A stretch of DNA of 64,000 bases from Streptomyces sp. NBC_00425 (lineage in GTDB: Bacteria; Actinomycetota; Actinomycetes; Streptomycetales; Streptomycetaceae), in assembly GCF_036030735.1 (NCBI RefSeq), contig NZ_CP107928.1, positions 7,254,001 through 7,318,000 on the forward strand, in the 5' to 3' direction. Below the pieces are notes generated by a model. It was not told the origin of the DNA. It saw nothing but the letters and a program-made list of their open reading frames with translations, and searched no databases. Made by a program: the position numbers and the translations under genes. Below, one piece after another: positions 16,741-25,625 of this stretch (positions are counted from its first letter, which is position 1; the number at the start of each line of letters is the position of its first letter).

Positions 16741-18792
16741 ATGACGGCCGAGCTGGTGCGGGGGCAGAACCACCCGCTCTCCCAGGTCCGGCTCGAGATC
16801 CGGATCTCGGCCGGCAAGCCCGTCGTGGCGACGGCCGTTCTCGGCGACGAGAGCGGCAGAATCCACGGCGTCGAGTGGGTGGCCCATCCGGGCGTGCCCA
16901 CGCTGCCCGGCCTGGAGGTCTCCCGCCAGGCCGCCGCGGATCACCGCCTCGCGGTGGACCTGGACGCCATGCCGGCCGTCGTGCACCGGGTCGGCGTCGT
17001 GCTGGCGCTGCCCACAGGAGTCGGCGGACCGACCGGCTTCGGCGCGGTCGCGGCCCCCTTCGTCGCGGTCACCGGCCTCGACGGGGCAGAGATCGCCACT
17101 TTCACCCTCACCGGACTGGACGCGGAGTCGGCCGTCGTCGCGCTGGAGCTGTACCGGCGGCAGGGCGCCTGGAAGGTGCGCGCCGTCGGCCAGGGCTATG
17201 CGGGCGGCATGGCCGAACTCCTCACCGACCAGGGCCTGCCGCAGGCGCACCGGCTCGCGGCCGAGATCAACGAGGCCGTGGTGCGCGGCCTGGCCCGCTC
17301 GGTGCCGGCCCCGCCGCCGCGCACGCCCGACGGCGACCGCTCCCGGCAGACGGCGGCGTCCGCGCTCGGCCCGGAGCAGAGCGGCTCGCCGTACGGCGCC
17401 CAGAACACCCCCGGCGCCCAGGGAACGCACGGCGCCCAGGGCATCTCGGGGAGCCAGAGCACCGGCGGCCCGTACGGAGCGACGCCGAACCCCCACGGGG
17501 CCGCCGATGCGGCGGGCGGCGCCACGCCGTCCGAACCCGAGCCCGCGCAGTCGGCGTCCGCGGCCGCCGGCGGTCCGATCGACTACAGCCATCCGCGTCG
17601 GCAGAACACGGCCCCGCCTCCGCCGCCGCCCGCCGCGCCCCCGGCGCAGCCCGGGGAACCCGCCCGGCCGGTGGCCGGCGACGCGACCGGCTGGTCCATG
17701 GAGGAGCGGCTCTACAACCAGGTCTGGGGCATGTTCGAGGACCTGGCCCGCAGCACCGCCGCATACCGCAGCGCGGTCGACTTCGCGGACACGCGGATGG
17801 AGAAGGAGCTCGACCAGGTCCTGTCCGACCCGCGCAGCAGGATCGGCGGCCAGGGCGACGCCGCCCGCGAGGCGGCGCAGGCCAAGCACAGCAGCCTCGT
17901 CGATCAGGCCCGGGAGGCCCTGGACCGCGACCTCGGCCAGCTCGGCGCCGAGGCCGACGTCGTCGAACCGGCGCTGCCCGCCGCGTACGCGCGCTGGGAC
18001 AACCCCGTCTGGCACGCCTACCGCGTCCCGATGGAGATGCCCATGGCGCTGCGTCTGGGCGACCTCCACGTGCCCGAGAGCGAACCGCTGCGCATCCCGA
18101 TGCTGGTCCGGCTGCCGCTCGAACGCGGGTTGTGGATCGACAGCGGCCGCACCGGCTCGTCCGACGGGCTGTTCGCCGACTCGCACGACATGCGTCGCCT
18201 GGCCATGGAGTCGGCCGTGGCGCACACGGCCCGGCTGCTCGCGGTGCATCCGGTCGGCGAGTTCACCGTGCACGTCCTCGACCCGGCCGGTTCGGCAGCC
18301 AGGGAGCTGTCGCCGCTGGTGCGGTCCGGGGTCCTCGCGGCCCCGCCCGCGGCCGGTGCGGCGGGCGTTGCGGCGGTCCTGGGGCAGCTCACCGAGCGCG
18401 TCGACCTGGTGCAGATGGCCGTGCGCGGCGGAGTGGCCGACTCCTTGCCGCCGGGGTTCGACACCGCCCAGCAGTTGCTGGTGGTCAACGACTTCCCGCA
18501 CGGCTTCGACGACCGTGCCGTGACCCAGTTGCGCTATCTCGCGGACGAGGGGCCGTCCGTCGGCGTGCACCTGATGATGGTCGCCGACCGGGAGGACGCG
18601 GCCGGTTACGGTCCGTTGCTGGACCCGCTGTGGCGCGGGCTGCTGCGGCTGACCCCGGTGGCGGACGAGCACCTCGCCGACCCCTGGGTGGGCCATGCGT
18701 GGACGTACGAACCGGCCTTGGTCCCGCCCGGCAGCCAGGTGCTGGAGCAGGTGCTGGCACAGGTGGCGGCGGCCCGCACCAACTATTCGTAA
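16741..18792 (+). CDS. Large TerD-domain protein with C-terminal region resembling a FtsK/HerA-like ATPase lacking its P-loop
   Basis: Protein of 683 residues in three parts. Residues 1-165 form a TerD-like beta domain (LDAMPAVVHRVGVVLALP, FTLTGLDAESAVVALELYRR, WKVRAVGQGYAGGM). Residues about 195-310 are a disordered Gly/Gln/Pro linker containing GAQ-rich repeats and a poly-Pro run. Residues about 320-683 are a folded domain: a coiled stretch (EERLYNQVWGMFEDLARST onward), then LRIPMLVRLPLERGLWIDS, HTARLLAVHPVGEFTVHVLDP and LLVVNDFPHGF. The order of these strands is like an FtsK/HerA-type ATPase (P-loop strand, then VLDP, then a Walker-B-like LVVND). However, no GxxxxGK[ST] is present. This resemblance is my inference. 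The gene is probably co-transcribed with terD. Confidence 0.8.
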   Translation: MTAELVRGQNHPLSQVRLEIRISAGKPVVATAVLGDESGRIHGVEWVAHPGVPTLPGLEVSRQAAADHRLAVDLDAMPAVVHRVGVVLALPTGVGGPTGFGAVAAPFVAVTGLDGAEIATFTLTGLDAESAVVALELYRRQGAWKVRAVGQGYAGGMAELLTDQGLPQAHRLAAEINEAVVRGLARSVPAPPPRTPDGDRSRQTAASALGPEQSGSPYGAQNTPGAQGTHGAQGISGSQSTGGPYGATPNPHGAADAAGGATPSEPEPAQSASAAAGGPIDYSHPRRQNTAPPPPPPAAPPAQPGEPARPVAGDATGWSMEERLYNQVWGMFEDLARSTAAYRSAVDFADTRMEKELDQVLSDPRSRIGGQGDAAREAAQAKHSSLVDQAREALDRDLGQLGAEADVVEPALPAAYARWDNPVWHAYRVPMEMPMALRLGDLHVPESEPLRIPMLVRLPLERGLWIDSGRTGSSDGLFADSHDMRRLAMESAVAHTARLLAVHPVGEFTVHVLDPAGSAARELSPLVRSGVLAAPPAAGAAGVAAVLGQLTERVDLVQMAVRGGVADSLPPGFDTAQQLLVVNDFPHGFDDRAVTQLRYLADEGPSVGVHLMMVADREDAAGYGPLLDPLWRGLLRLTPVADEHLADPWVGHAWTYEPALVPPGSQVLEQVLAQVAAARTNYS

Positions 18793-18872
18793 AGTTCCCT
18801 GACCAGCGGACTTGGCCTTTCTTTTGCCATCCGCTTTACCTTCTCTTGGTGATTGGGGTACTCTTCTTCTCA

Positions 18873-19010
18873 CGGAGGGGAGTACTCCCTGCTGCGGTGT
18901 ACCCGTCAATACGGATCAGGCCTGATCCCGGGGCACCGGCCCGTCACGGGTGGAAGAGACCTCCGGCAGCGCGACGGCGCTGTTCACCTGCCGTTACGTA
19001 CTGCCGGAGG
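18873..19010 (+). promoter_or_regulatory. yybP-ykoY (Mn2+) riboswitch and expression platform of terC
   Basis: Leader RNA just upstream of terC. P1 is formed by CGGAGG (18873-18878) and CCTCCG (18960-18965). The family's conserved GGGGAGTA follows the 5' P1 strand, with CGTCAATACGG and the closing GGAAGAGACC. In the platform, CCTCCGGCAG (18960-18969) is the exact reverse complement of CTGCCGGAGG (19001-19010), which contains the Shine-Dalgarno. With metal bound, P1 forms and the ribosome-binding site is free; without it the 10-bp helix hides the site. Assignment rests on these motifs; the direction of control is inferred. Confidence 0.76.
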
Positions 19011-19014
19011 CGCA

Positions 19015-20016
19015 GTGGATGTTTCCGTGAACCTGTGGGTTCTGACCATCGTCGGCCTGGCCGCCCTGATCGCGGTCGACTTCTTCATCGGCCGCAAACC
19101 GCACGACGTCTCGATCAAGGAAGCCGGGATCTGGACGGTCGTCTGGATCGCCCTGGCCGGCCTGTTCGGCCTCGGCCTGTTCCTCTTCTCCGGGGGGCAG
19201 CCCGCCGGAGAGTTCTTCGCGGGCTTCATCACCGAGAAGTCGCTCAGCGTCGACAACCTCTTCGTGTTCGTCCTGATCATGGGCAAGTTCGCGGTCCCGT
19301 CGCAGTACCAGCAGCGGGTCCTGCTCGTCGGCGTCCTGATAGCCCTGGTCCTGAGGGCGATCTTCATCGCGGCGGGCGCGGCGATCCTCGCCAGCTTCGC
19401 CTGGGTCTTCTACCTCTTCGGCGCCTTCCTGATCTGGACGGCCTGGAAGCTCATCCAGGAGGCACGGGCCGACGACGAGGACGAGGAGTTCGAGGAGAAC
19501 AAGCTGCTCAAGGCCGCCGAGCGCAGGTTCGGCGTCGCCGACCGCTACCACGGCACCAAGCTGTGGATCGAGCAGAACGGCAAGCGGGTCATGACCCCGA
19601 TGCTGGTCGTGATGCTCGCGATCGGCACGACCGACGTGCTCTTCGCCCTCGACTCCATCCCCGCCATCTTCGGGCTGACGCAGGACCCGTACATCGTCTT
19701 CACCGCGAACGCCTTCGCGCTGATGGGTCTGCGGCAGCTGTACTTCCTCATCGGCGGTCTGCTGAGGAAGCTGGTCCACCTCAGCTACGGCCTGTCGATC
19801 ATCCTCGGCTTCATCGGCGTGAAGCTGGTGCTGCACGCGCTGCACGAGTCCGGGGTGCACGTGCCCGAGATCAGCATTCCGGTCTCGCTCGGCGTCATCT
19901 GTTCGGTCCTGATCGTCACCACGATCACCAGCCTGCGGGCCTCCCGGAAGCAGGCGGCGGACGAGGAGGCGCAGACGGCGAGTGAAGGCGCTCCGAAGGA
20001 CAGCATCGGAGCCTGA
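19015..20016 (+). CDS. TerC-family membrane protein, probable manganese exporter
   Basis: Integral membrane protein of 333 residues with about nine helices. The two acidic signature segments of the TerC/Alx family are present: SLSVDNLFVFVLIM (about 78-92) and GTTDVLFALDSIPAIF (about 203-218). Their aspartates probably coordinate the cation. A charged DDEDEEFEEN loop lies between the two halves. Relatives of the Alx/MeeF type export Mn2+ and protect metalloproteins at the secretory membrane. The GTG at 19015 lies four bases after GGAGG and gives the family-typical N-terminus. Control by the upstream Mn2+-type riboswitch supports a manganese role rather than tellurite. Confidence 0.93.
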   Translation: MDVSVNLWVLTIVGLAALIAVDFFIGRKPHDVSIKEAGIWTVVWIALAGLFGLGLFLFSGGQPAGEFFAGFITEKSLSVDNLFVFVLIMGKFAVPSQYQQRVLLVGVLIALVLRAIFIAAGAAILASFAWVFYLFGAFLIWTAWKLIQEARADDEDEEFEENKLLKAAERRFGVADRYHGTKLWIEQNGKRVMTPMLVVMLAIGTTDVLFALDSIPAIFGLTQDPYIVFTANAFALMGLRQLYFLIGGLLRKLVHLSYGLSIILGFIGVKLVLHALHESGVHVPEISIPVSLGVICSVLIVTTITSLRASRKQAADEEAQTASEGAPKDSIGA

Positions 20017-20043
20017 CCACGCACGACGTAGGAACAACCACCC

Positions 20044-20084
20044 CCGGGAGCGGTGCGCGGCGAATTGCCGAGCACCGCTCCCGG
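20044..20084 (+). terminator. Hairpin terminator after terC
   Basis: Perfect 13-bp inverted repeat CCGGGAGCGGTGC (20044-20056) / GCACCGCTCCCGG (20072-20084) with a 15-nt loop, 27 bp after the terC stop. There is no long U-run, as is usual in these genomes. Confidence 0.8.
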
Positions 20085-20144
20085 TGCTTCCTTGGTAGCC
20101 GGGCGTTTCCACTCGGGACGCCGCAGCCGGGGGGTGGAGGCACC

Positions 20145-20456
20145 ATGAGCACGTCGCAGAAGTTCGTGCAGATCGTCGACTTCGAGACCGACCGCATCGA
20201 CGAGATGCGCGCTCTCGCCGAGGAAGGGGAACAGGGCTTCGCGGGCCGGGAGGACGCCCCGAAGCGCCGCCTCGTCCTCAGGGACAGGAACCGGCCGGAC
20301 CATTACCTCGTGGTGGTCGAGTTCGACTCCTACGAGGCAGCCATGCGCAACAGCGAGTCCGAGGAGACGGGCAAGTTCGCGCAGCGGATGGCCGCGCTGT
20401 GCACCCGGCCGCCGACCTTCACCGACTGCGACGTCGTGGACGCCGCCGAGTTCTGA
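20145..20456 (+). CDS. Small conserved hypothetical protein (ABM-like fold)
   Basis: Protein of 103 residues. The pattern FVQIVDFET, then RRLVLRDRNRPDHYLVVVEFDSYEAAMRNSES, then a helix and a final strand is like dimeric alpha/beta-barrel (antibiotic monooxygenase-like) proteins. No catalytic residues are recognised. GGAGG lies a few bases upstream of the ATG. It is bracketed by hairpins on both sides, so it is probably a single-gene transcript. The fold is inferred and no function is assigned. Confidence 0.72.
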   Translation: MSTSQKFVQIVDFETDRIDEMRALAEEGEQGFAGREDAPKRRLVLRDRNRPDHYLVVVEFDSYEAAMRNSESEETGKFAQRMAALCTRPPTFTDCDVVDAAEF

Positions 20457-20506
20457 GGACGCCGCCGCAGGGGGCCTTGCCGTACGGGGCCTCAGGGGCC
20501 CTACGG

Positions 20507-20539
20507 GCCGTGCGGGCCGGAGTGCGCGGCCCGCACGGC
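20507..20539 (+). terminator. Hairpin terminator after the small ABM-like gene
   Basis: Perfect 12-bp stem GCCGTGCGGGCC (20507-20518) / GGCCCGCACGGC (20528-20539) with a 9-nt loop, ending 17 bp before the antiporter start. It could also act in the antiporter leader. Confidence 0.65.
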
Positions 20540-20556
20540 TCTGCGACGATCACCGC

Positions 20557-21657
20557 ATGATCGCTCGGCTCAGATCGGTCACGACCCGGTGGACGGCCCT
20601 GGTGCCGGCGCTGGCGGTCGTTCTGCTGGTCCTGACCTGGGGGCGCGACCTGCCGGGCCCGCTGGTCGCGCTGGTGACCCTGGTCCTCGCCGGAGCGGTC
20701 CTGGCCGCCGTGCACCATGCGGAGGTCGTCGCGCACCGGGTGGGTGAGCCCTTCGGCTCGCTCGTCCTCGCCGTCGCGGTGACGATCATCGAGGTGGCGC
20801 TCATCGTCACCCTGATGGTCGACGGCGGAGACAAAAGCTCGACGCTGGCCAGAGACACGGTCTTCGCGGCCGTGATGATCACCTGCAACGGCATCGTGGG
20901 CCTCTGTCTCCTGGTCGCCTCCCTGCGCCACGGCACAGCGGTCTTCAACCCGGAGGGCACGGGAGCCGCCCTGGCGACCGTCGCCACCCTGGCCACGCTG
21001 AGCCTCGTCCTGCCGACCTTCACCACGAGCAAGCCGGGTCCGGAGTTCTCCGGCGTCCAGCTCACCTTCGCCGCCGTCTCCTCGCTGATCCTCTACGGCC
21101 TCTTCGTGGCGACGCAGACCGTACGGCACCGCGACTACTTCCTGCCGGTCACCCGCCAGGGAGACGTGATCACCGCGGACGACCACGCCGGCGTCCCCAC
21201 CTCCAGGACGGCGCTGATCAGCCTCGGGTTGCTCGGTCTCGCCCTGATCGGCGTGGTGGGCCTGGCCAAGGGGGTGTCGCCCACGATCGAGTCCGGGGTG
21301 GAGGCGGCCGGACTCCACCAGGCGGTCGTCGGCGTGGTCATCGCACTGCTCGTACTGCTCCCCGAGACCATCGCCGCACTGCGCTCCGCGCGCCGCGACC
21401 GGGTACAGACCAGCCTCAACCTCGCGCTCGGCTCCGCCATGGCCAGCATCGGCCTGACCATCCCCGCGGTCGCCCTGGCCTCGATCTGGCTCTCGGGACC
21501 CCTCGTCCTGGGGCTCGGCTCCACCCACATGGTGCTGCTGGCGCTCACCATCGTGGTCAGCTCGCTGACGGTGGTCCCGGGACGGGCCACCCCGCTGCAG
21601 GGCGGCGTCCATCTGGTGCTGTTCGCCGCATACCTGGAACTGGCGATCAATCCGTAG
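20557..21657 (+). CDS. Calcium/sodium:proton antiporter, ChaA/CaCA type
   Basis: Protein of 366 residues with 11 membrane helices arranged as two inverted halves. Each half has the alpha-repeat that binds cations: VGEPFGSLVLAVAVTIIEVAL (about 63-83, with the ion-binding Glu) and LLPETIAALRSARRDRVQTS followed by LNLALGSAMASIGLTIP (about 268-305). It exchanges Ca2+ (or Na+/K+) for H+ at the cytoplasmic membrane. The ATG at 20557 opens the first basic segment. It stands next to terC, another cation transporter, but is separated from it by two hairpins and so is not in the same operon. Confidence 0.9.
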   Translation: MIARLRSVTTRWTALVPALAVVLLVLTWGRDLPGPLVALVTLVLAGAVLAAVHHAEVVAHRVGEPFGSLVLAVAVTIIEVALIVTLMVDGGDKSSTLARDTVFAAVMITCNGIVGLCLLVASLRHGTAVFNPEGTGAALATVATLATLSLVLPTFTTSKPGPEFSGVQLTFAAVSSLILYGLFVATQTVRHRDYFLPVTRQGDVITADDHAGVPTSRTALISLGLLGLALIGVVGLAKGVSPTIESGVEAAGLHQAVVGVVIALLVLLPETIAALRSARRDRVQTSLNLALGSAMASIGLTIPAVALASIWLSGPLVLGLGSTHMVLLALTIVVSSLTVVPGRATPLQGGVHLVLFAAYLELAINP

Positions 21658-21752
21658 CGCCGCGGTCCGCTCCCGCGACCGCGGATCACGTACGACGTCG
21701 GGGGCGTCCTCCGGCCGCTCATCGAAGCGCTCGGCACCCTCTTCGCCCAGGG

Positions 21753-23057
21753 TCAGTCCGTGACGGGTTGTGCCGCCTTCACCGCCACCGGACGGGTCTC
21801 CGGCAGCAGCGCGAAGCAGCCCAGGCTGAGCAGCGCGATCCCCGTCAGATACGCCCCGACACCCCACGGGACGCGTCCCGAATGCTCCGCGAGAGCCGTC
21901 GCCACGACAGGCGTGAGCGCCCCTCCGAGGACCCCGCCGAGGTTGTAGCCGACCGACGCACCCGTGCAGCGCACGCGCGGCGCGTACAGCTCCGGCAGAT
22001 AGGCCGCCACCACCGCGAACATCGTGACGAACGCGATCAGCGCGCCGAGGAAGCCGAGGAACATCGGCAGCGGCTCGCCGGTCGAGAGCAGCGCCACCAT
22101 CGGGAACATCCACAGCGCCGCCGCCGCGCAGCCGGCGAGACACAGCGGCCGCCGCCCGTGGCGGTCGCCGAGCAGCGCCATCACGGGCGTCAGCGCCCCC
22201 TTGACCACCACGGCGGCCATGACGCAGATCAGCATGACGGTCCGGCTCACGCCGAGCCGTTCCGTCGCGTACGCCAGCGACCAGGTCGTCACGGCGTAGA
22301 AGACCGCGTACCCGACGGCGAGCGCGCCGCCGGTCAGCAGGACCAGACGCCAGTGGTCGCGCAGCAGCTCGGCCAGTGGCACGCGCGCGTGGTCGTCGAT
22401 CTCCAGGAAGCGGGGGCTCTCGGGCAGCGACGACCTGAGCCACAGCCCGAGCAGGGCGAGCGCGCCCGCCGCCCAGAAAGGCACCCGCCATCCCCACTGC
22501 GCGAACTGCGCGTCGGTCAGCGCCGCCGAGAGCGCCAGCACCGTCCCGTTGGCGAGCAGGAAGCCCACCGCCGGCCCGACCTGGGGGAAGCTCGACCACA
22601 GGGCCCGCCGCCCGGCCGGCGCGTGCTCCGCCGTCAGCAGCACCGCCCCGCCCCACTCGCCGCCGAGCCCCAGCCCCTGCAGGAAGCGCAGCACGAGCAG
22701 CAGCAGGGGAGCGGCCACGCCGATCGCGTCGTACGTCGGCACACAGCCGACCGCGACGGTCGAGGCGCCGGTCAGCAGCAGGGAGACGACGAGGACGGGG
22801 CGTCGTCCGCGGCGGTCCCCGACGTGGCCGAAGACCACCGCCCCGAGCGGCCGGGCCACGAAGCCCACGCCGAACGTCGCGAACGCGGCCAGCGTCCCCG
22901 CGAGCGGCGAGAACGTGGGGAAGAACAGGGGCCCGAGGACAAGTGCGGCCGCCGTCCCGTAGACGAAGAAGTCGTAGAACTCGATGGCGGTCCCGGCGAG
23001 CGAGGCGGCCGCGAGCCGGAGCATGGAGGGCGTCCCCGCGGTGGGTGCGTCGTGCAT
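21753..23057 (-). CDS. MHS-family (metabolite:H+ symporter) MFS transporter
   Basis: Protein of 434 residues with 12 membrane helices. Hallmarks of the metabolite:H+ symporter branch are [21 protein letters not shown] in helix 1 and [18 protein letters not shown] in loop 2-3. [19 protein letters not shown] in helix 4 and a second GDRHGRRP loop complete the pattern. Relatives carry shikimate, dicarboxylates, proline/betaine or citrate; the substrate here is not decided by the sequence. The gene is a single unit on the minus strand, convergent with the antiporter. Confidence 0.9.
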   Translation of the reverse strand: MHDAPTAGTPSMLRLAAASLAGTAIEFYDFFVYGTAAALVLGPLFFPTFSPLAGTLAAFATFGVGFVARPLGAVVFGHVGDRRGRRPVLVVSLLLTGASTVAVGCVPTYDAIGVAAPLLLLVLRFLQGLGLGGEWGGAVLLTAEHAPAGRRALWSSFPQVGPAVGFLLANGTVLALSAALTDAQFAQWGWRVPFWAAGALALLGLWLRSSLPESPRFLEIDDHARVPLAELLRDHWRLVLLTGGALAVGYAVFYAVTTWSLAYATERLGVSRTVMLICVMAAVVVKGALTPVMALLGDRHGRRPLCLAGCAAAALWMFPMVALLSTGEPLPMFLGFLGALIAFVTMFAVVAAYLPELYAPRVRCTGASVGYNLGGVLGGALTPVVATALAEHSGRVPWGVGAYLTGIALLSLGCFALLPETRPVAVKAAQPVTD

Positions 23058-23127
23058 GCCGCGTCAACCCGCCCCGGCGACCACCGGTTACGGGGCGCAC
23101 GGGATCACGGCCCGGTGCCCCGTCGGC

Positions 23128-24174
23128 TCAGTAGGTGACCGTGATGCGCCGGGCCGGGCCGTCCACGCGGACCGTGCCGCCGTAGGGGAGGACCAGCTGG
23201 GGGTCGGTGTGGCCGAAGTCGACGTCGAAGACGGCCAGCGTGTCGGGGGCGTAGGCGGCCAGCGCGCGTTCCACCGCCTCGCGCTGTTCGGCGGCGTACC
23301 GGGCTCCCGCCTCGGGGGAGTTGGGTTGCTCGAAGGACCAGGTCCTGGCGCGGGCCATGAGCAGTGCGGGGAAGCGCCGCAGCAGGCCGCGCTCGCCCAT
23401 GCTGCGCAGGACCCGGAAGACCTCCGTGGCGCTCGGCAGCTCCTCCGAGGTCTCGAGGATCAGCACGCCGCCGTCGTACGCCGACGGGTCGGGGGAGACC
23501 TCGCGGTCGGCCATCAGCAGCCAGGACAGGATCTCCAGGCAGCCGCCCCAACTGCGGCCCTCCACCACGCGGTCGGGGCCCCGCCAGGTCCAGCCGCCCT
23601 TCTTCGGGGTCTCCGGCTCGGCCGCGAAGGTCGCCGGATCGGCCCAGTCGCCGTTGACGTCGCCCCACCGCTCGGCGGGCCGCAGCTCGTAGGGGCCCGA
23701 GGTGAACAGCGCGGCCCGCAGGGACTCGGCCGTCTGCGGGTGCATGGCTCCGGGCCGCCCGAACTCGACCATCACGCTCGTGCCGTGGTAGCCGACGACA
23801 CCGGATCGGTACAGGAACGCCAGCAGGTTGGTGTTGTCGCTCATCCCGAAGAACGGCTTGGGGTGGGCCCGGATCAACTCCCGGTCCAGGTGGGGCAGCA
23901 CGGTGATCTGGTCGTCCCCGCCGATCGTCGCGATCACCGCGGTGATGTCCGGGTCGGCGAACGCGGCGTGGATGTCGTCGGCGCGCGCCTGCGGCGTCGC
24001 CCCCATCGTGCGCGTGGTCGGGTACTCGACCGGTTCCAGGCCGAAGTCCTCGCGCAGCCGGGCGAGGCCCAGCTCGTAGGGGCGGGGGTACAACGCGGGC
24101 AGGCCTGCCGAGGGCGACAGGACGGCTATGCGGTCTCCGGGGGAGGGCTTGGGCGGATACGCGGGGGTGGTCAT
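23128..24174 (-). CDS. S66-family LD-carboxypeptidase / microcin-immunity-like protein
   Basis: Protein of 348 residues of the MccF/LD-carboxypeptidase (S66) family. The opening is [12 protein letters not shown]. The nucleophile elbow is GMSDNTNLL (Ser near residue 118). The later Glu (ILETSEE) and His (DFGHTD) complete the Ser-Glu-His triad. Members cut LD-peptide bonds in peptidoglycan recycling or inactivate peptide-nucleotide antibiotics; the sequence does not separate these roles. There is no signal peptide, so it acts in the cytoplasm. The ATG at 24174 is the first plausible start. It is divergent from aroQ, which starts 97 bp away. Confidence 0.9.
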   Translation of the reverse strand: MTTPAYPPKPSPGDRIAVLSPSAGLPALYPRPYELGLARLREDFGLEPVEYPTTRTMGATPQARADDIHAAFADPDITAVIATIGGDDQITVLPHLDRELIRAHPKPFFGMSDNTNLLAFLYRSGVVGYHGTSVMVEFGRPGAMHPQTAESLRAALFTSGPYELRPAERWGDVNGDWADPATFAAEPETPKKGGWTWRGPDRVVEGRSWGGCLEILSWLLMADREVSPDPSAYDGGVLILETSEELPSATEVFRVLRSMGERGLLRRFPALLMARARTWSFEQPNSPEAGARYAAEQREAVERALAAYAPDTLAVFDVDFGHTDPQLVLPYGGTVRVDGPARRITVTY

Positions 24175-24270
24175 GCCCGGAGCGTAGGGCTTTCCGCCCT
24201 GCACTTTCACCGTGATAGACCGGGGTCGAGCGGTGGCCCCGGACGGCCGCCCCGACGGACCGGAGGAACC

Positions 24271-24744
24271 GTGCCCCGCAGCCTGTCCCACGCCCCGATC
24301 ATGATCCTCAACGGCCCCAACCTGAATCTTCTGGGGCAGCGTCAGCCGGAGATCTACGGGTCCGACACCCTGGCCGACGTCGAGGCGATGTGCGTCGAGG
24401 CGGCGGCCGGGCACGGCGCCACGGTGGACTTCCGCCAGTCCAACCACGAGGGCGAGCTGGTCGACTGGATCCACGAGGCGCGGCTGAACCACTGCGGCAT
24501 CGTGATCAACCCGGGCGCCTACTCGCACACGTCCGTGGCGATCCTCGACGCGCTCAACACCTGCGACGGCCTGCCGGTGTTGGAGGTCCACATCTCCAAC
24601 ATCCACCAGCGCGAGTCGTTCCGGCACCACTCCTACGTGTCGCTGCGCGCCGACGGCGTCATCGCGGGCTGCGGGGTGCAGGGGTACGTGTTCGGCGTGC
24701 AGCGGGTCGCGGCGCTGGCGGGACCGGGCAAGGCGAACACGTAG
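24271..24744 (+). CDS. aroQ: Type II 3-dehydroquinate dehydratase
   Basis: Converts 3-dehydroquinate to 3-dehydroshikimate (shikimate pathway or quinate use). The protein has 157 residues, a typical type II length; these form dodecamers. Active-site features are [19 protein letters not shown] with the catalytic Tyr and flexible loop Arg, and the [14 protein letters not shown] helix. [12 protein letters not shown] and [17 protein letters not shown], with the catalytic His, follow. The GTG start has GGAGGA four bases upstream. It is a solitary gene, not in an aro cluster, so it may be the second (catabolic or specialised) copy. Confidence 0.95.
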   Translation: MPRSLSHAPIMILNGPNLNLLGQRQPEIYGSDTLADVEAMCVEAAAGHGATVDFRQSNHEGELVDWIHEARLNHCGIVINPGAYSHTSVAILDALNTCDGLPVLEVHISNIHQRESFRHHSYVSLRADGVIAGCGVQGYVFGVQRVAALAGPGKANT

Positions 24745-24770
24745 GGACGACCGCACAGCGACGACCACGC

Positions 24771-24850
24771 GCCGCTCCGGAGGATCAGGTCACTCCGTAG
24801 AGGCACAGGCCACTGCGGAGGAGCACGCGTCACTGCGGAGGAGCCGCCGC
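24771..24850. repeat. 20-bp tandem repeat between aroQ and the ABC operon
   Basis: Three clear 20-bp units starting at 24791, 24811 and 24831 that share CACTGCGGAGGAG, with a more decayed unit at 24771. They fill most of the 107-bp gap between the convergent aroQ and ABC genes and run up to the ABC stop codon. Confidence 0.75.
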
Positions 24851-24851
24851 C

Positions 24852-25625
24852 TCAGAGCCGGCCCGCCTCCACGATGCGTCGCAGGAAGCGCCGTGTGCGT
24901 TCCTGCCGCGGGGCGCCGAAGACCTCCTCGGGCGTTCCGCGCTCCAGGACGACGCCGCCCTCGAGGAAGCAGACCTGGTCGGCGACCTCGCGGGCGAAGC
25001 CCATCTCGTGCGTGGCCAGCACCATGGTCATGCCGTCGTCCTTCAGGTCGCGGACCACGTTGAGGACCTCGCCCACCAGTTCGGGATCGAGGGCCGCGGT
25101 GATCTCGTCGAGCAGCAGCAGCCGCGGGCGTACCGCCAGGGCGCGCACGATCGCGACCCGCTGCTGCTGGCCGCCGCTGAGCCGGTCGGGGTACTCGCCC
25201 GCCCTGCCCGCCAGCCCGAGCCGCTCCAGAAGCTCCCCGGCGTGCTCCTCGGCCGCCCTGCGGGCGACGCCGTGCACGCGGCGCGGGGCGAGCGTGATGT
25301 TCTCCAGGACCGTCATGTGCGGGAAGAGGTTGTACGCCTGGAAGACCACGCCGATACGGCGCCGTACCGCGTCCTGGTCGACGCGCGGATCGGTGATCTC
25401 CTCGCCGTCCAGCCAGATCGCGCCGTCGTCGACGTCCTCCAGCAGGTTGGCGCAGCGCAGCAGTGTGGACTTGCCGGAGCCGGAGGCGCCGATCAGCGCG
25501 GTCACCGTGTGCGGTGCGACCTCCAGGTCGACGTCCCGCAGCACGACGGTCGCGCCGAAGGTCTTGCGGACGGACTCCATCCGCAGCACGGGCGCGTCGG
25601 CGGGCGCGGCGGGCGCGTCGCTCAT
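24852..25625 (-). CDS. Polar amino-acid ABC transporter, ATP-binding subunit
   Basis: Protein of 257 residues. Walker A is GASGSGKST (about 47-55), the Q-loop VVFQAYNLFPHMT, the ABC signature LSGGQQQRVAIVRAL, Walker B LLLLDEITAALDPE, and the H-switch ATHEMGFAR. The last of these is diagnostic of polar amino-acid (GlnQ/GluA-type) importers. LLLDEITA replaces the more usual DEPTS. It energises uptake through the adjacent permease. The ATG overlaps the permease stop as ATGA, so the two are translationally coupled. It is the last gene of a binding protein-permease-ATPase operon. Confidence 0.94.
   Translation of the reverse strand: MSDAPAAPADAPVLRMESVRKTFGATVVLRDVDLEVAPHTVTALIGASGSGKSTLLRCANLLEDVDDGAIWLDGEEITDPRVDQDAVRRRIGVVFQAYNLFPHMTVLENITLAPRRVHGVARRAAEEHAGELLERLGLAGRAGEYPDRLSGGQQQRVAIVRALAVRPRLLLLDEITAALDPELVGEVLNVVRDLKDDGMTMVLATHEMGFAREVADQVCFLEGGVVLERGTPEEVFGAPRQERTRRFLRRIVEAGRL

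Noticed and set aside
16875..19985. Very long plus-strand open frame (over 1000 codons) crossing the TerD-fusion gene and terC
   Set aside because: It is out of frame with both recognised genes and its product is Arg/Gly/Pro noise. It is long only because stop codons are rare in high-GC DNA.
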